From assembly GCF_000478275.1 (NCBI RefSeq), contig NZ_ASJB01000022.1, positions 1-64,000 of the forward strand: a stretch of 64,000 nt of DNA, given 5' to 3'. Of this stretch, positions 49,215-56,831 are shown piece by piece. Every line of letters begins with the position of its first letter. Position 1 is the first letter of the stretch. The position numbers were made by a program, and so were the translations under genes. The notes under the pieces were generated by a model, which saw only the letters and a list, made by a program, of their open reading frames with translations, had not been told where the DNA came from and did not search any database. This stretch comes from Amycolatopsis orientalis DSM 40040 = KCTC 9412 (GTDB taxonomy: Bacteria; Actinomycetota; Actinomycetes; Mycobacteriales; Pseudonocardiaceae).

Positions 49215-50153
49215 TCAGTCGGTGTCGGGTTCGAGGCCGTCGCGGTCGGCCCACTCGAGCAGGGTGTCCAGCGAGTACTTCGTGTCGTCGATGCCCGCGT
49301 GCAGGTCGCCGAGTTCGGCGAAGCGCGCGGGCACGGTCGCGATGGTGAAGTCGCGGGGCTCGACGTCGTCGATCTCGTCCCAGGTGATCGGGGTCGAGAC
49401 GACGGCTTCGGGCACGCCGCGGACCGAGTACGCGCTCGCGATGGTGTGGTCGCGGGCGTTCTGGTTGTAGTCCACGAACAGTTTCGAGGGATCCCGGTCC
49501 TTGCGCCACCAGGTGGTGGTGACCTCGTCCGGCATCCGGCGTTCGACCTCGCGCGCGAAGGCGAGCGCCGCCCGGCGTACCTCCTGGAAACCCCACCGCG
49601 GTTCGATGCGGACGTAGACGTGCAGACCGTGTCCGCCGGAGGTCTTCGGCCAGCCGGTGATGCCGAGTTCGTCCAGGATCTCGCGGACGGTGCCGGCGAC
49701 CTTCCGCACGGTGGAGAACGGGCAGTCGGGCATCGGGTCGAGGTCGATCCGCCACTCGTCGGGGCGTTCGGTGTCGGCGCGGCGGGAGTTCCAGGGATGG
49801 AACTCGACCGTCGACATCTGCACCGCCCAGATCACGTCGGCGGGATGTGTGACGCAGAGTTCGTAGGCGTGCCTGCCGGACGGGAAGTCGACGCGGACGG
49901 TCTGCAGCCACTCCGGCGCGCCGTTCGGGACGCGTTTCTGGGGGACCTTCTCCCCCGAGACACCGGACGGGAACCGGTGCAGCATGCACGGCCGCTCCCG
50001 CAGCGCACGGACGATCCCGTCGCCGACAGCGAGGTAGTACCGGACGAGATCGAGCTTGGTCTCACCCCGCGCCGGGAAGTAGACGCGATCCGGGTTCGAG
50101 ACGCGCACCGTCCGGTCACCGACCTCGATCTCCACCGCCGAGCTTTTCGCCAT
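49215..50153 (-). CDS. LigD-type polymerase/primase domain protein
   Basis: 312 residues forming a stand-alone polymerase (PolDom) of the LigD family. Active-site motifs: acidic pair in WRIDLDPMPD, then KTSGGHGLHVYVRI and FVDYNQN. These PrimPol-like domains fill gaps in Ku-dependent end joining. Actinobacteria often encode such domains separately. No ku or ligase gene is in the window. The C-terminal tail (LEWADRDGLEPDTD) is variable. Confidence 0.88.
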   Translation of the reverse strand: MAKSSAVEIEVGDRTVRVSNPDRVYFPARGETKLDLVRYYLAVGDGIVRALRERPCMLHRFPSGVSGEKVPQKRVPNGAPEWLQTVRVDFPSGRHAYELCVTHPADVIWAVQMSTVEFHPWNSRRADTERPDEWRIDLDPMPDCPFSTVRKVAGTVREILDELGITGWPKTSGGHGLHVYVRIEPRWGFQEVRRAALAFAREVERRMPDEVTTTWWRKDRDPSKLFVDYNQNARDHTIASAYSVRGVPEAVVSTPITWDEIDDVEPRDFTIATVPARFAELGDLHAGIDDTKYSLDTLLEWADRDGLEPDTD

Positions 50154-50226
50154 GAAGGGAAACTAACCCGAAATCCGGCGGTCCGCGTCCGCTCGACGCG
50201 GATCGGCGCTCTGCCAGGATGGCGGC

Positions 50227-50916
50227 ATGGCATCCCGGACCCGCGCGGAGGCACTGACCCGCGAGCGCATCGTCGAGGCCGCCGTCGCGCTGCTCGACGC
50301 GGACGGCGAACGCGGGCTCACCTTCCGGACGTTGACCGAACGCCTCGCCACCGGCCCGGGAGCGATCTACTGGCATGTGGCGAACAAGGGCGAACTGCTC
50401 GCCGCCGCGACCGACTCCGTCATCGCGGCCGCGTTGACCACCGAAGCGGTCGCGGGCTCGCCCGAGGACGAGATCCGCGCCGTCGCGCTGGGCCTGTTCG
50501 AGGCGATCGAGCGGCACCCGTGGCTCTCCCCGCAACTCGCCCTTCAGCTCTCCCGCAGCCCTTGGGGCTCGGTGACGCCGCGGATCTTCGAAAGTGTCGG
50601 GCAGCGGGTCAGCGCGCTGGGCGTCCCCCAGGACACCTGGTTCACCGCGACTTCGGCGCTGGTGCACTACATCTTCGGCGCCGCGGCCCAGAACGCCGCG
50701 AACTCCCGGGCGCTCGGATCCGGCGTGGACCGCGCCGAATTCCTTCGCGCCGCGGCGAACGCGTGGGAAGAACTCGACCCCGGCGAGTACCCCTTCCTCC
50801 GGTCCATCGCCGAAGAAGCCCGTGACCACGACGACCGCGAGCAGTTTCTGACCGGGATCGATCTCATCCTTGCGGGGATCGCCGGCGCCGGGCCCGGTGA
50901 ATCGCCGCGACCGTGA
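50227..50916 (+). CDS. TetR-family regulator
   Basis: 229 residues. HTH: LTFRTLTERLATGPGAIYWHVANKGELL, the TetR/AcrR recognition helix with a tetracycline-repressor-type YWHV. The C-terminal domain is generic. Its last 53 bp overlap the 3' end of the convergent GerW-like gene. Divergent from the polymerase gene (73 bp between starts). Target unknown. Confidence 0.82.
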   Translation: MASRTRAEALTRERIVEAAVALLDADGERGLTFRTLTERLATGPGAIYWHVANKGELLAAATDSVIAAALTTEAVAGSPEDEIRAVALGLFEAIERHPWLSPQLALQLSRSPWGSVTPRIFESVGQRVSALGVPQDTWFTATSALVHYIFGAAAQNAANSRALGSGVDRAEFLRAAANAWEELDPGEYPFLRSIAEEARDHDDREQFLTGIDLILAGIAGAGPGESPRP

Positions 50917-51190
50917 TCGCGAAGACCGCGCCGAGGAAGGTGACGTCCACGGCGGGCACCCAGCGCACGTCTCCGCCCTTGAGCACGTACGCGCCGACCG
51001 GGCGCGCGGCGAGGATGAACCCGCCACCCTCGCCTTCCTTCTCCTGTTCGCTGCCGTGCCCGCCGCCTCCGCCGCCGATGACGCTCGCGGCCGGGATGAT
51101 CACGACGCCGTCGTTCTCCACGGGCTCGCCGTAGACGCGCCGGACGGTGAGGTTGTCCCGCATGACACCGACGATCTTCTCGAGTCCCAT
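50864..51190 (-). CDS. GerW (YtfJ)-like protein with C-terminal transmembrane helix
   Basis: 108 residues. The core VRRVYGEPVENDGVVIIPAASVIGGGGGGHGS and GGGFILAARPVGAYVL is the GerW/YtfJ sporulation-protein fold; the last 30 residues form one membrane helix with a basic tail. In actinobacteria such proteins are not limited to spore germination. Its start overlaps the stop of the upstream TetR gene (TGATG), so the two are translationally coupled. Its tail overlaps the convergent TetR gene. Confidence 0.75.
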   Translation of the reverse strand: MGLEKIVGVMRDNLTVRRVYGEPVENDGVVIIPAASVIGGGGGGHGSEQEKEGEGGGFILAARPVGAYVLKGGDVRWVPAVDVTFLGAVFAITVAAIHRARRRRSPQG

Positions 51191-51750
51191 CAGGCCCCCA
51201 CCCTGTCCAGTTCCAGCGCGATCGCGCCCCGCAGGAGTTCCCGCGCTCTGTCCGGTTCCATCGAACCAGAAAGCCACCGCTCACTGAGCCCTTCGACGAG
51301 ACCGGTGAGCCGTTCCGCGGCGGCTCCGGCCTCGACACCGCCGACGCGCCGGATCACCTCGGCGACCTCGTCCACCCAGGTCCGGGTCGCCGCCGCCAGC
51401 GGTTCACGCAGTTCCGGGGTGAAAACGGCGCTGGCCCGCAGCTCGCCCCAGGCGGTGCTGTTCTCCCGCACCGCCTGGATGTCCTGCAGTTCCCCGAGCA
51501 ACAGGAGTTCGAGCTCGGCGCGGGGATCCGCCGCCTCGGCCGCGGCTTCTCCGGTGTACGCCGCGGCGCGATCGCTGACGAATTCCAGCGTCTTCTCGAG
51601 CAGTCCGGCGCGGTTGGTGAAGTGGTAGTAGATCAGCGACGTCGAGATCCCGGCCTCGGCCGCGATCTTCTCGACCCGCAGGCCCCGCACCCCACTGCGC
51701 GCGATCACTCGCACGGCCGCTTCCAAGATCTTTTGCCGACGGTCCAACAC
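51190..51750 (-). CDS. TetR-family regulator (coupled to the GerW-like gene)
   Basis: 186 residues with HTH VEKIAAEAGISTSLIYYHFTNRAGLL. The divergent intergenic region carries a perfect 13-bp inverted repeat that is the obvious operator. It is divergent from the agmatine deiminase gene and is translationally coupled to the GerW-like gene, so it could control agmatine deiminase, itself, or both. Confidence 0.85.
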   Translation of the reverse strand: MLDRRQKILEAAVRVIARSGVRGLRVEKIAAEAGISTSLIYYHFTNRAGLLEKTLEFVSDRAAAYTGEAAAEAADPRAELELLLLGELQDIQAVRENSTAWGELRASAVFTPELREPLAAATRTWVDEVAEVIRRVGGVEAGAAAERLTGLVEGLSERWLSGSMEPDRARELLRGAIALELDRVGA

Positions 51751-51771
51751 GGGTGATCACCCCAGCGGTCT

Positions 51772-51799
51772 CATCCTGACTGAATTTTCAGTCAGGATG
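51772..51799. promoter_or_regulatory. 28-bp palindrome, TetR operator
   Basis: CATCCTGACTGAA (51772-51784) and its exact complement TTCAGTCAGGATG (51787-51799) flank TT. It lies 22 bp from the TetR start and 38 bp before the agmatine deiminase start, overlapping the expected promoters of both. Confidence 0.7.
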
Positions 51800-51836
51800 C
51801 TATCGTGACATCCCCTGTTCGGCCGAGGAGTACAAC

Positions 51837-52880
51837 GTGACCGGTTCGCCGAAGCCCGCCGCCGCGACAGCCCGCAGGCTGGGCGCCGAATGGGAAAGTC
51901 ACGCACGCACCTACCTGTCGTGGCCCGCGTCGGCCTCCATCTGGGGAGCGGACCTGCCCGCCGTCCGCGAGGAGATCTCCGGGCTGGCCAAGACGATCGC
52001 CGACTTCGAACCGGTAGTGCTCCTAGCCCGGCCCGAGCACGCCGACGCGGCTCAGCGGGCGTGCGGTGACACCGTCGAGGTCGTCCCGATCCCGGTCGAC
52101 GACCTGTGGGCCCGCGACACCGTCCCGGTGTTCGTGGAGGAGGCGGGCAAGGTCGCGGGAGTCGACTTCAACTTCTCCGGCTGGGGCGGCAAACAGAACC
52201 CGCACGACAGGGACAAGGCCGTCGCCAGGTCGGTACTGGACAAGTACGGCCTGGCGCGCACCGGAACCTGGATCACCGCCGAGGGCGGCTCGTTCGAGAC
52301 CGATGGCGCAGGCACGTTGCTGGTCACCGAAAGCTCACTCGTCAATGACAACCGCAACAAGGGCAGGACCCGTCAGGCGATCGAAGACGAACTGAAGAAG
52401 GTGCTCGGCGTCCGGAAGGTCATCTGGTTCGCGGGCGTCCGCGGCGAGGACATCACCGACGCCCACGTCGACTGCCTGGCCCGGTTCACCGCGTCCGGCG
52501 TCGTCCTGCTGGACAAGGCGGCACCCGGCACTCCGCCCGATTCGTGGTCCCGCGCGGCCGCTCAGGCGAAGTCGGTGCTCGCGAACACCACCGACGCCGA
52601 CGGCAAGCCGTTCGAGGTGATCGACCTCGTCCAGCCCGATCCGGACAAGGTCGGCGGTCACGACGAGGACAGCGTGATCTCGTACGTCAATTTCTACGTC
52701 GCGAACGAGTCGGTCTTCGTACCGGAGTTCGGTGACACCCGGGCGGACGGCCGCGCTCAACAGGTCTTGCGTGAGCACTTCCCCGGGCGCGAGATCGTGC
52801 CGGTGAAGATCCCGACCATCGCCTCGGGCGGCGGCGGGATCCACTGCGCCACCCACGATCAGCCTGGTCAGCCCTCCTGA
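51837..52880 (+). CDS. aguA: Agmatine deiminase
   Basis: 347 residues from GTG 51837 behind GAGGAG. The guanidine-modifying fold shows WARDTVPVF, NFSGWGGKQN, the GGSFETDG motif, the DAHVDCLARF segment and the catalytic Cys337 in GGGGIHCATHDQ. It should convert agmatine to N-carbamoylputrescine and ammonia. A nitrilase-family gene that could do the next step lies 0.75 kb downstream. The gene overlaps the convergent GntR gene by 13 bp. Confidence 0.9.
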   Translation: MTGSPKPAAATARRLGAEWESHARTYLSWPASASIWGADLPAVREEISGLAKTIADFEPVVLLARPEHADAAQRACGDTVEVVPIPVDDLWARDTVPVFVEEAGKVAGVDFNFSGWGGKQNPHDRDKAVARSVLDKYGLARTGTWITAEGGSFETDGAGTLLVTESSLVNDNRNKGRTRQAIEDELKKVLGVRKVIWFAGVRGEDITDAHVDCLARFTASGVVLLDKAAPGTPPDSWSRAAAQAKSVLANTTDADGKPFEVIDLVQPDPDKVGGHDEDSVISYVNFYVANESVFVPEFGDTRADGRAQQVLREHFPGREIVPVKIPTIASGGGGIHCATHDQPGQPS

Positions 52881-53527
52881 GGCAGGACGGACATCACTTC
52901 CGAGACCGGGCGCAGATGCTCCTCCAGCAACCGCGACGCCTCTTTCGCGTCGTGGTCGTTCAGGGCGGCGACCAGTTCCCGGTGTTCCGCGTTGATCACC
53001 GTCAGCCGTTCGGGCCGCGCCTCCAGCGCGCGGACCGTGACCCGTTGCTGCCGCGAGCGGAGCGTGTCGTACAACTCGGTCAGCACCGAATTGCCGGCGG
53101 CGTTCACGATGGCGCGATGGAAGCGGCGGTCGAATCCCGAGACGGCGAACCAGTCGTGTTCGGCACCGGCGCGCACCATCGCTTCGATGAGTTCGGGCAG
53201 TTCGGCGGGCGCCCCGGCGCGGTTCGCGCAGAGCGCCGCGATGGCGTGGCCTTCGATCAGCCGCCTGCTCTGGTAGACCTCTTCCAGTTCCCGCGCGGTG
53301 ACCGTGCGCACCTGCGCGCCCTTGCGCGGCAGGAGACTGATGAACCGTTCGGCGGCCAGGCGGTGGAACGCCTCGCGTACCGGCGTCCGCGAAACGCCGA
53401 CCACACCGGAAACCCACATCTCGTCGAGGAAGCGGCCGCCCTCCAGCTCACCTGAGATGATTCCGTCGCGCAGCCACGTATAGACCCGTTCGCGCGCCGG
53501 GCCGCCCCCTTCGGCGGTCGCAGTCAT
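52868..53527 (-). CDS. GntR (FadR-type) regulator
   Basis: 219 residues from the ATG behind GAGGGGGA. N-terminal winged helix (SGVVGVSRTPVREAFHRLAAERFI) and FadR C-terminal helical domain (RRLIEGHAIAALCANRAG, FHRAIVNAAGN) of the FCD type, which binds carboxylic acids via a metal. Divergent from the nitrilase gene, with operator-like palindromes in between, so it probably controls that gene. Confidence 0.87.
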   Translation of the reverse strand: MTATAEGGGPARERVYTWLRDGIISGELEGGRFLDEMWVSGVVGVSRTPVREAFHRLAAERFISLLPRKGAQVRTVTARELEEVYQSRRLIEGHAIAALCANRAGAPAELPELIEAMVRAGAEHDWFAVSGFDRRFHRAIVNAAGNSVLTELYDTLRSRQQRVTVRALEARPERLTVINAEHRELVAALNDHDAKEASRLLEEHLRPVSEVMSVLPQEG

Positions 53528-53594
53528 CCCGTCCCCCTCTGTGCCGTTACTGTCCGCGACAGAGCCTACACCTGGACCAGCCAAGTATCCATCA

Positions 53595-53618
53595 TGTATA
53601 CAAGACTTCCACGTCTTG
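53595..53618. promoter_or_regulatory. Two adjacent palindromes, candidate GntR operator
   Basis: TGTATACA (53595-53602) is a perfect palindrome and part of a TTGTATACATG-like GntR site. CAAGAC-N6-GTCTTG (53601-53618) follows directly. They lie 12-35 bp before the nitrilase start. Confidence 0.5.
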
Positions 53619-53629
53619 GAAGGGGTCCC

Positions 53630-54430
53630 ATGGTGCACGTCGCGGTGGCGCAGTTCGCGCCCGGCAACGACAAACAGGCCAACCTCGCCCGCGTCGCCTC
53701 CCTCGTCGGTGAAGCGGCCGACCGCGGGGCACGGGTGGTCGTGCTGCCCGAGTACTCGCTGTTCACCGTACCGACGATGAGCCGGGAATTCGTGACCTCG
53801 GCCGAAGAACTCGACGGGCCGTTCGTCACCGAACTCCGCGGCCTCGCGAAGGACCGCCGGATCACCGTCGTCGCGGGTATCAACGAAGCCCTCCCCGGTG
53901 GCGACCGGATCTCGAACACGCTCGTCGCGGCCGGTCCCGACGGGGCGATCGCCGCCCTCTACCGCAAACTGCACCTGTACGACGCCTTCGGTTTCCGCGA
54001 ATCGGAACTCGTCCGGCCCGGCGACATCGAAGCACCCGAGACCTTCGAAGCGGACGGGTTCGTCTTCGGCCTGCAGACCTGTTACGACCTGCGCTTCCCG
54101 GAGGTCACCCGGCGGCTGGTCGACGCGGGCGCGGACGCGGTGCTCCTCCCGGCCGAATGGATGCCCGGCCCGCTCAAGGAGGACCACTGGACCACCCTGG
54201 TCCGCGCGCGGGCGATCGAGAACACCATCTATCTCGTCGCGGCGGGACAGGCGGCGCCGACCGGGTCGGGGCACAGCATGATCGTCGACCCGATGGGCGT
54301 CGTGCTCGCCTCCGCCGGCGAACGCACGGGCACCGCCGCCGCCGAGCTTACGGCCGAACGCGTTTCCGAGGTCCGCGCCAAGAACCCGGCCTTGGAACTG
54401 CGCCGGTTCGCCGTCACGCCGAAGTCCTGA
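53630..54430 (+). CDS. Nitrilase-family carbon-nitrogen hydrolase (possible N-carbamoylputrescine amidase)
   Basis: 266 residues from ATG 53630 behind AAGGGG. The catalytic triad is Glu41 (VLPEYSLF), Lys113 (LYRKLHLYDAF) and Cys151 (LQTCYDLRFPE). The family hydrolyses amides or carbamoyl groups. Proximity to agmatine deiminase makes N-carbamoylputrescine a plausible substrate, but sequence alone would also allow a Nit1-like amidase. Regulated by the divergent GntR protein in all likelihood. Confidence 0.85.
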   Translation: MVHVAVAQFAPGNDKQANLARVASLVGEAADRGARVVVLPEYSLFTVPTMSREFVTSAEELDGPFVTELRGLAKDRRITVVAGINEALPGGDRISNTLVAAGPDGAIAALYRKLHLYDAFGFRESELVRPGDIEAPETFEADGFVFGLQTCYDLRFPEVTRRLVDAGADAVLLPAEWMPGPLKEDHWTTLVRARAIENTIYLVAAGQAAPTGSGHSMIVDPMGVVLASAGERTGTAAAELTAERVSEVRAKNPALELRRFAVTPKS

Positions 54431-54455
54431 GTATCTTCTGAGGCGGAAGTCCGTT

Positions 54456-54487
54456 CGTGAAGACACGCCCTCGGGCGTGGTGACGCG
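54456..54487 (+). repeat. 32-bp hairpin repeat, copy A
   Basis: CGTGAAGACACGCC-CTC-G then GGCGTGGTGACGCG. Its twin (55929-55960) is identical except at two positions, which together swap a C-G pair for G-C in the stem. The two copies flank the hydrolase gene as direct repeats 1.47 kb apart. Confidence 0.7.
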
Positions 54488-54496
54488 CTTCCGCTC

Positions 54497-54530
54497 GCCT
54501 GGGTGCCGGGTGGCCGCCCGGCACCCAGGC
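54497..54530. terminator. Strong hairpin between nitrilase and hydrolase genes
   Basis: GCCTGGGTGCCGGG and its complement pair over 14 bp around a 6-nt loop. It lies between convergent stops (nitrilase at 54430, hydrolase at 54536) and can serve both strands. Confidence 0.65.
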
Positions 54531-54535
54531 TCACC

Positions 54536-55900
54536 TCACGGCACCAGCAGTCCCCAGTGGACGGCCCACGGGACGAACAGAACGGCTCCGGTCAGCAACA
54601 GGCCGACCCGGAATCCCCCGCCACCTTTGGCCCGCCACCACGAAACCGCGGTTACCGCACCGGCGGCGACGACGCCGACCGCGGTCAGCTGCAGCGCGAG
54701 CCACGGCAGTGTCCGTCCTAAAAGGACAGGGCCGGGCGCCATCGCCGCCCCTGTCGTCAACACGACGTAGTAGACGAGGAATCCCATCGTGGCGAGCAAA
54801 CCGGTCGACGCCAGCCAGCGCGCCGGCTTGGCGAGCGGCACGGCCCCGCCACGACGGCGGCGGAACAACGCCGTCACCGGATAAGCCGCGAACGCGAGCA
54901 GCGCCAGCGCCCACACCGCGATCTGCGACCACGGGGTCTCATACCAGGCAAGCGGCGCCAGGGCGGCACTCTGACTCGCCTGCACCGGTGGCGGATCCGC
55001 GGACGGCCGGACCGGCCCGTCCTTCAGGCCGTTCACCCAGGTCCCGACGAGGTCGAGATAGCCGGGGGCGAACCCGTCGAGCTTGTCGAAGCCGTCGGTC
55101 GTCGACCGGAGCGCGTGCTGAGCCTGAGGGAACACCTTCAGCGTGTACTGCCGATTCCCCGTGCGCTCCAACGTTTCCCGGAAGATCCGCACCGCCTCGC
55201 CGGGCGGGGTGAGCCGGTCCAGTTCGCCCCACATCCCGAGCACCGGTTGCCGCACCTTCTCCAGCACCGGCACGGGGTCGTACCCGGCTTCGGGGAACGC
55301 ACCGGCACCCGCGAGGGTCCGCATGTTCGTCGACGCGACCATGTCCACCATCGACCCGGTGACGCCGCCTCGCCGCAGGTACGTCTCGAAGGCCCAGGAC
55401 TGCTGGCGGTCGGGTGAGACGCCGTTCGCCCCGATGGTGACCACGAAGGCGACGTCCTGGGACTTCGACGCCGCCAACGGCGCGACCCAGCCCCCTTCGC
55501 TCAACCCCCACACCCCGACGCGGGCCGGGTCCACGCCCGGCCGTGAACGCAGGGCCTGGACGGCGGCGAGCGCGTCGTCGGCCAGGACCGAGTAATCCCG
55601 CTCGAACAGTGAATAACCCTCGGTCCGTTTGTCGTAGATCAGCGTGGCGATCCCCGCTTTGGCGAAAGCCTCGGCTTCGGCTCGGTAGTCGTCCCGGTCG
55701 TGTTCGCCCGAGCCGTGCACCATGACGATCCCCGGCGCCGCACCGCCGCCTCGCGGCGCGACCACCGTTCCGTGCAGGGTGACGCCGTGGCTGGTGAACG
55801 AGACGTCACCAGTGGAAGCCGCGGCGGGTACCGGCGAGGACACCGCCATGACGGCCGCGATCGCCGCACCGATGGCCCCTGTTCTTTTCCAGAGCAGCAT
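54536..55900 (-). CDS. Exported alpha/beta hydrolase with C-terminal membrane domain
   Basis: 454 residues from ATG 55900 behind GGGGGAG. A signal sequence (TGAIGAAIAAVMAVSSPVPA) precedes a dienelactone-hydrolase-like alpha/beta domain with MVHGSGEHDRD, nucleophile Ser in WGLSEGGW, and QAQHALR. The last ~110 residues contain about four transmembrane helices, an unusual addition. So the hydrolase domain sits outside the membrane. Substrate unknown. The 32-bp repeats lie at both ends of the gene. Confidence 0.83.
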   Translation of the reverse strand: MLLWKRTGAIGAAIAAVMAVSSPVPAAASTGDVSFTSHGVTLHGTVVAPRGGGAAPGIVMVHGSGEHDRDDYRAEAEAFAKAGIATLIYDKRTEGYSLFERDYSVLADDALAAVQALRSRPGVDPARVGVWGLSEGGWVAPLAASKSQDVAFVVTIGANGVSPDRQQSWAFETYLRRGGVTGSMVDMVASTNMRTLAGAGAFPEAGYDPVPVLEKVRQPVLGMWGELDRLTPPGEAVRIFRETLERTGNRQYTLKVFPQAQHALRSTTDGFDKLDGFAPGYLDLVGTWVNGLKDGPVRPSADPPPVQASQSAALAPLAWYETPWSQIAVWALALLAFAAYPVTALFRRRRGGAVPLAKPARWLASTGLLATMGFLVYYVVLTTGAAMAPGPVLLGRTLPWLALQLTAVGVVAAGAVTAVSWWRAKGGGGFRVGLLLTGAVLFVPWAVHWGLLVP

Positions 55901-55928
55901 GCTGCTCCCCCTTGTCTGTGGAGTCGTC

Positions 55929-55960
55929 CGTGAAGACACGCCGTCCGGCGTGGTGACGCG
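55929..55960 (+). repeat. 32-bp hairpin repeat, copy B
   Basis: Matches copy A at 30 of 32 positions; the two differences form a compensatory pair in the stem CACGCC/GGCGTG. It lies just upstream of the hydrolase start, on the side of the divergently placed ArsR gene stop. Confidence 0.7.
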
Positions 55961-55998
55961 ATCAGAGGTGGTCGAGTGGCCGCTCTCCCACCTGCTTT

Positions 55999-56580
55999 TC
56001 AGTTCCCCCGCTCACCTTCCTTCCCGTCCGGATCCGGGAACGCGATCCAGCGCACGAACACCTTCCGCGCGTCCGGGCCGGGCTCCGGCCGCCAATAGCG
56101 GCGCAGCAGCTCGAGATAGTCGTCCCAGAACTGCGCGAGCTCCTCGATGTCCACGTGCACCGCGCCCCGGGAGAACACCAGCGCGTCGCCCCATTCACCC
56201 AGCTCACCGCGGCGTTCGAGGAAACGCGCCAGCTGTTCGAGGTCTTCGGTGAACGCGGCGCGCTGCGCCTCGTCGAACACCGCGCGCATCTCTTCGCTCT
56301 GCTCACTGTGCCGGGGCCAGCGGATGTCGCGCTGCCTCGCGCGCCACCAGCGTTCCTTGCCGTGCGCGAGTTCCGGCGCCTCGTCGACGAAGTGGTATTT
56401 CGCCAGTTCTCGCAGGTGGTAGCTGGTCGCGCCCGAACTCTCCCCCAGTTCCTTGGCCAGCTTCGTCGCCGTCGCGGGCCCTCGGCCCAGCGCTTCCATG
56501 ATCCGCCTGCGCAACGGATGCATCACCGCCTTCAGGACGGCGGGATCGGTGATCTCTTCGGGCGGCGGTGGACCGGTCAT
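55999..56580 (-). CDS. ArsR-type winged-helix regulator
   Basis: 193 residues. N-terminal winged HTH (VLKAVMHPLRRRIMEALGRGPATATKLAKELGESSGATSYHLRELAKY) of the ArsR/DUF5937 type, without an obvious Cys metal site. A C-terminal domain of 100 residues may bind a ligand. The start region carries three copies of GTGCAAAG just upstream, a likely autoregulatory site. Target beyond itself is unknown; the hydrolase gene follows 98 bp later on the same strand. Confidence 0.8.
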   Translation of the reverse strand: MTGPPPPEEITDPAVLKAVMHPLRRRIMEALGRGPATATKLAKELGESSGATSYHLRELAKYHFVDEAPELAHGKERWWRARQRDIRWPRHSEQSEEMRAVFDEAQRAAFTEDLEQLARFLERRGELGEWGDALVFSRGAVHVDIEELAQFWDDYLELLRRYWRPEPGPDARKVFVRWIAFPDPDGKEGERGN

Positions 56581-56595
56581 GCCACCAACCTAGCC

Positions 56596-56629
56596 GTGCA
56601 AAGAAGATTGTGCAAAGACTTCTTTGCAC
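56596..56629. promoter_or_regulatory. Operator with three GTGCAAAG units
   Basis: GTGCAAAGAAG (56596-56606) is mirrored by CTTCTTTGCAC (56619-56629), and a further GTGCAAAG (56610-56617) lies between them. It sits 15 bp upstream of the ArsR-type start. Confidence 0.6.
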
Positions 56630-56831
56630 GCGGTTCAGACCTGTCCCTCCGGGCGGCCCGAGGATTCTGCTGGGATTTCGGTGAACTCAGCGTGAAATTG
56701 ACAAGTTCACTACGAAGGTCTTGTGCCGGGCGGACGAAATCCGAGCGGCCCGGCAGGTTTTTCGTTGTGTCGTCCCCGAAATTCGGTTGTATCGGATAGT
56801 TTTGCCCGGAGTCGACCTAGCGGGAGAGAAC

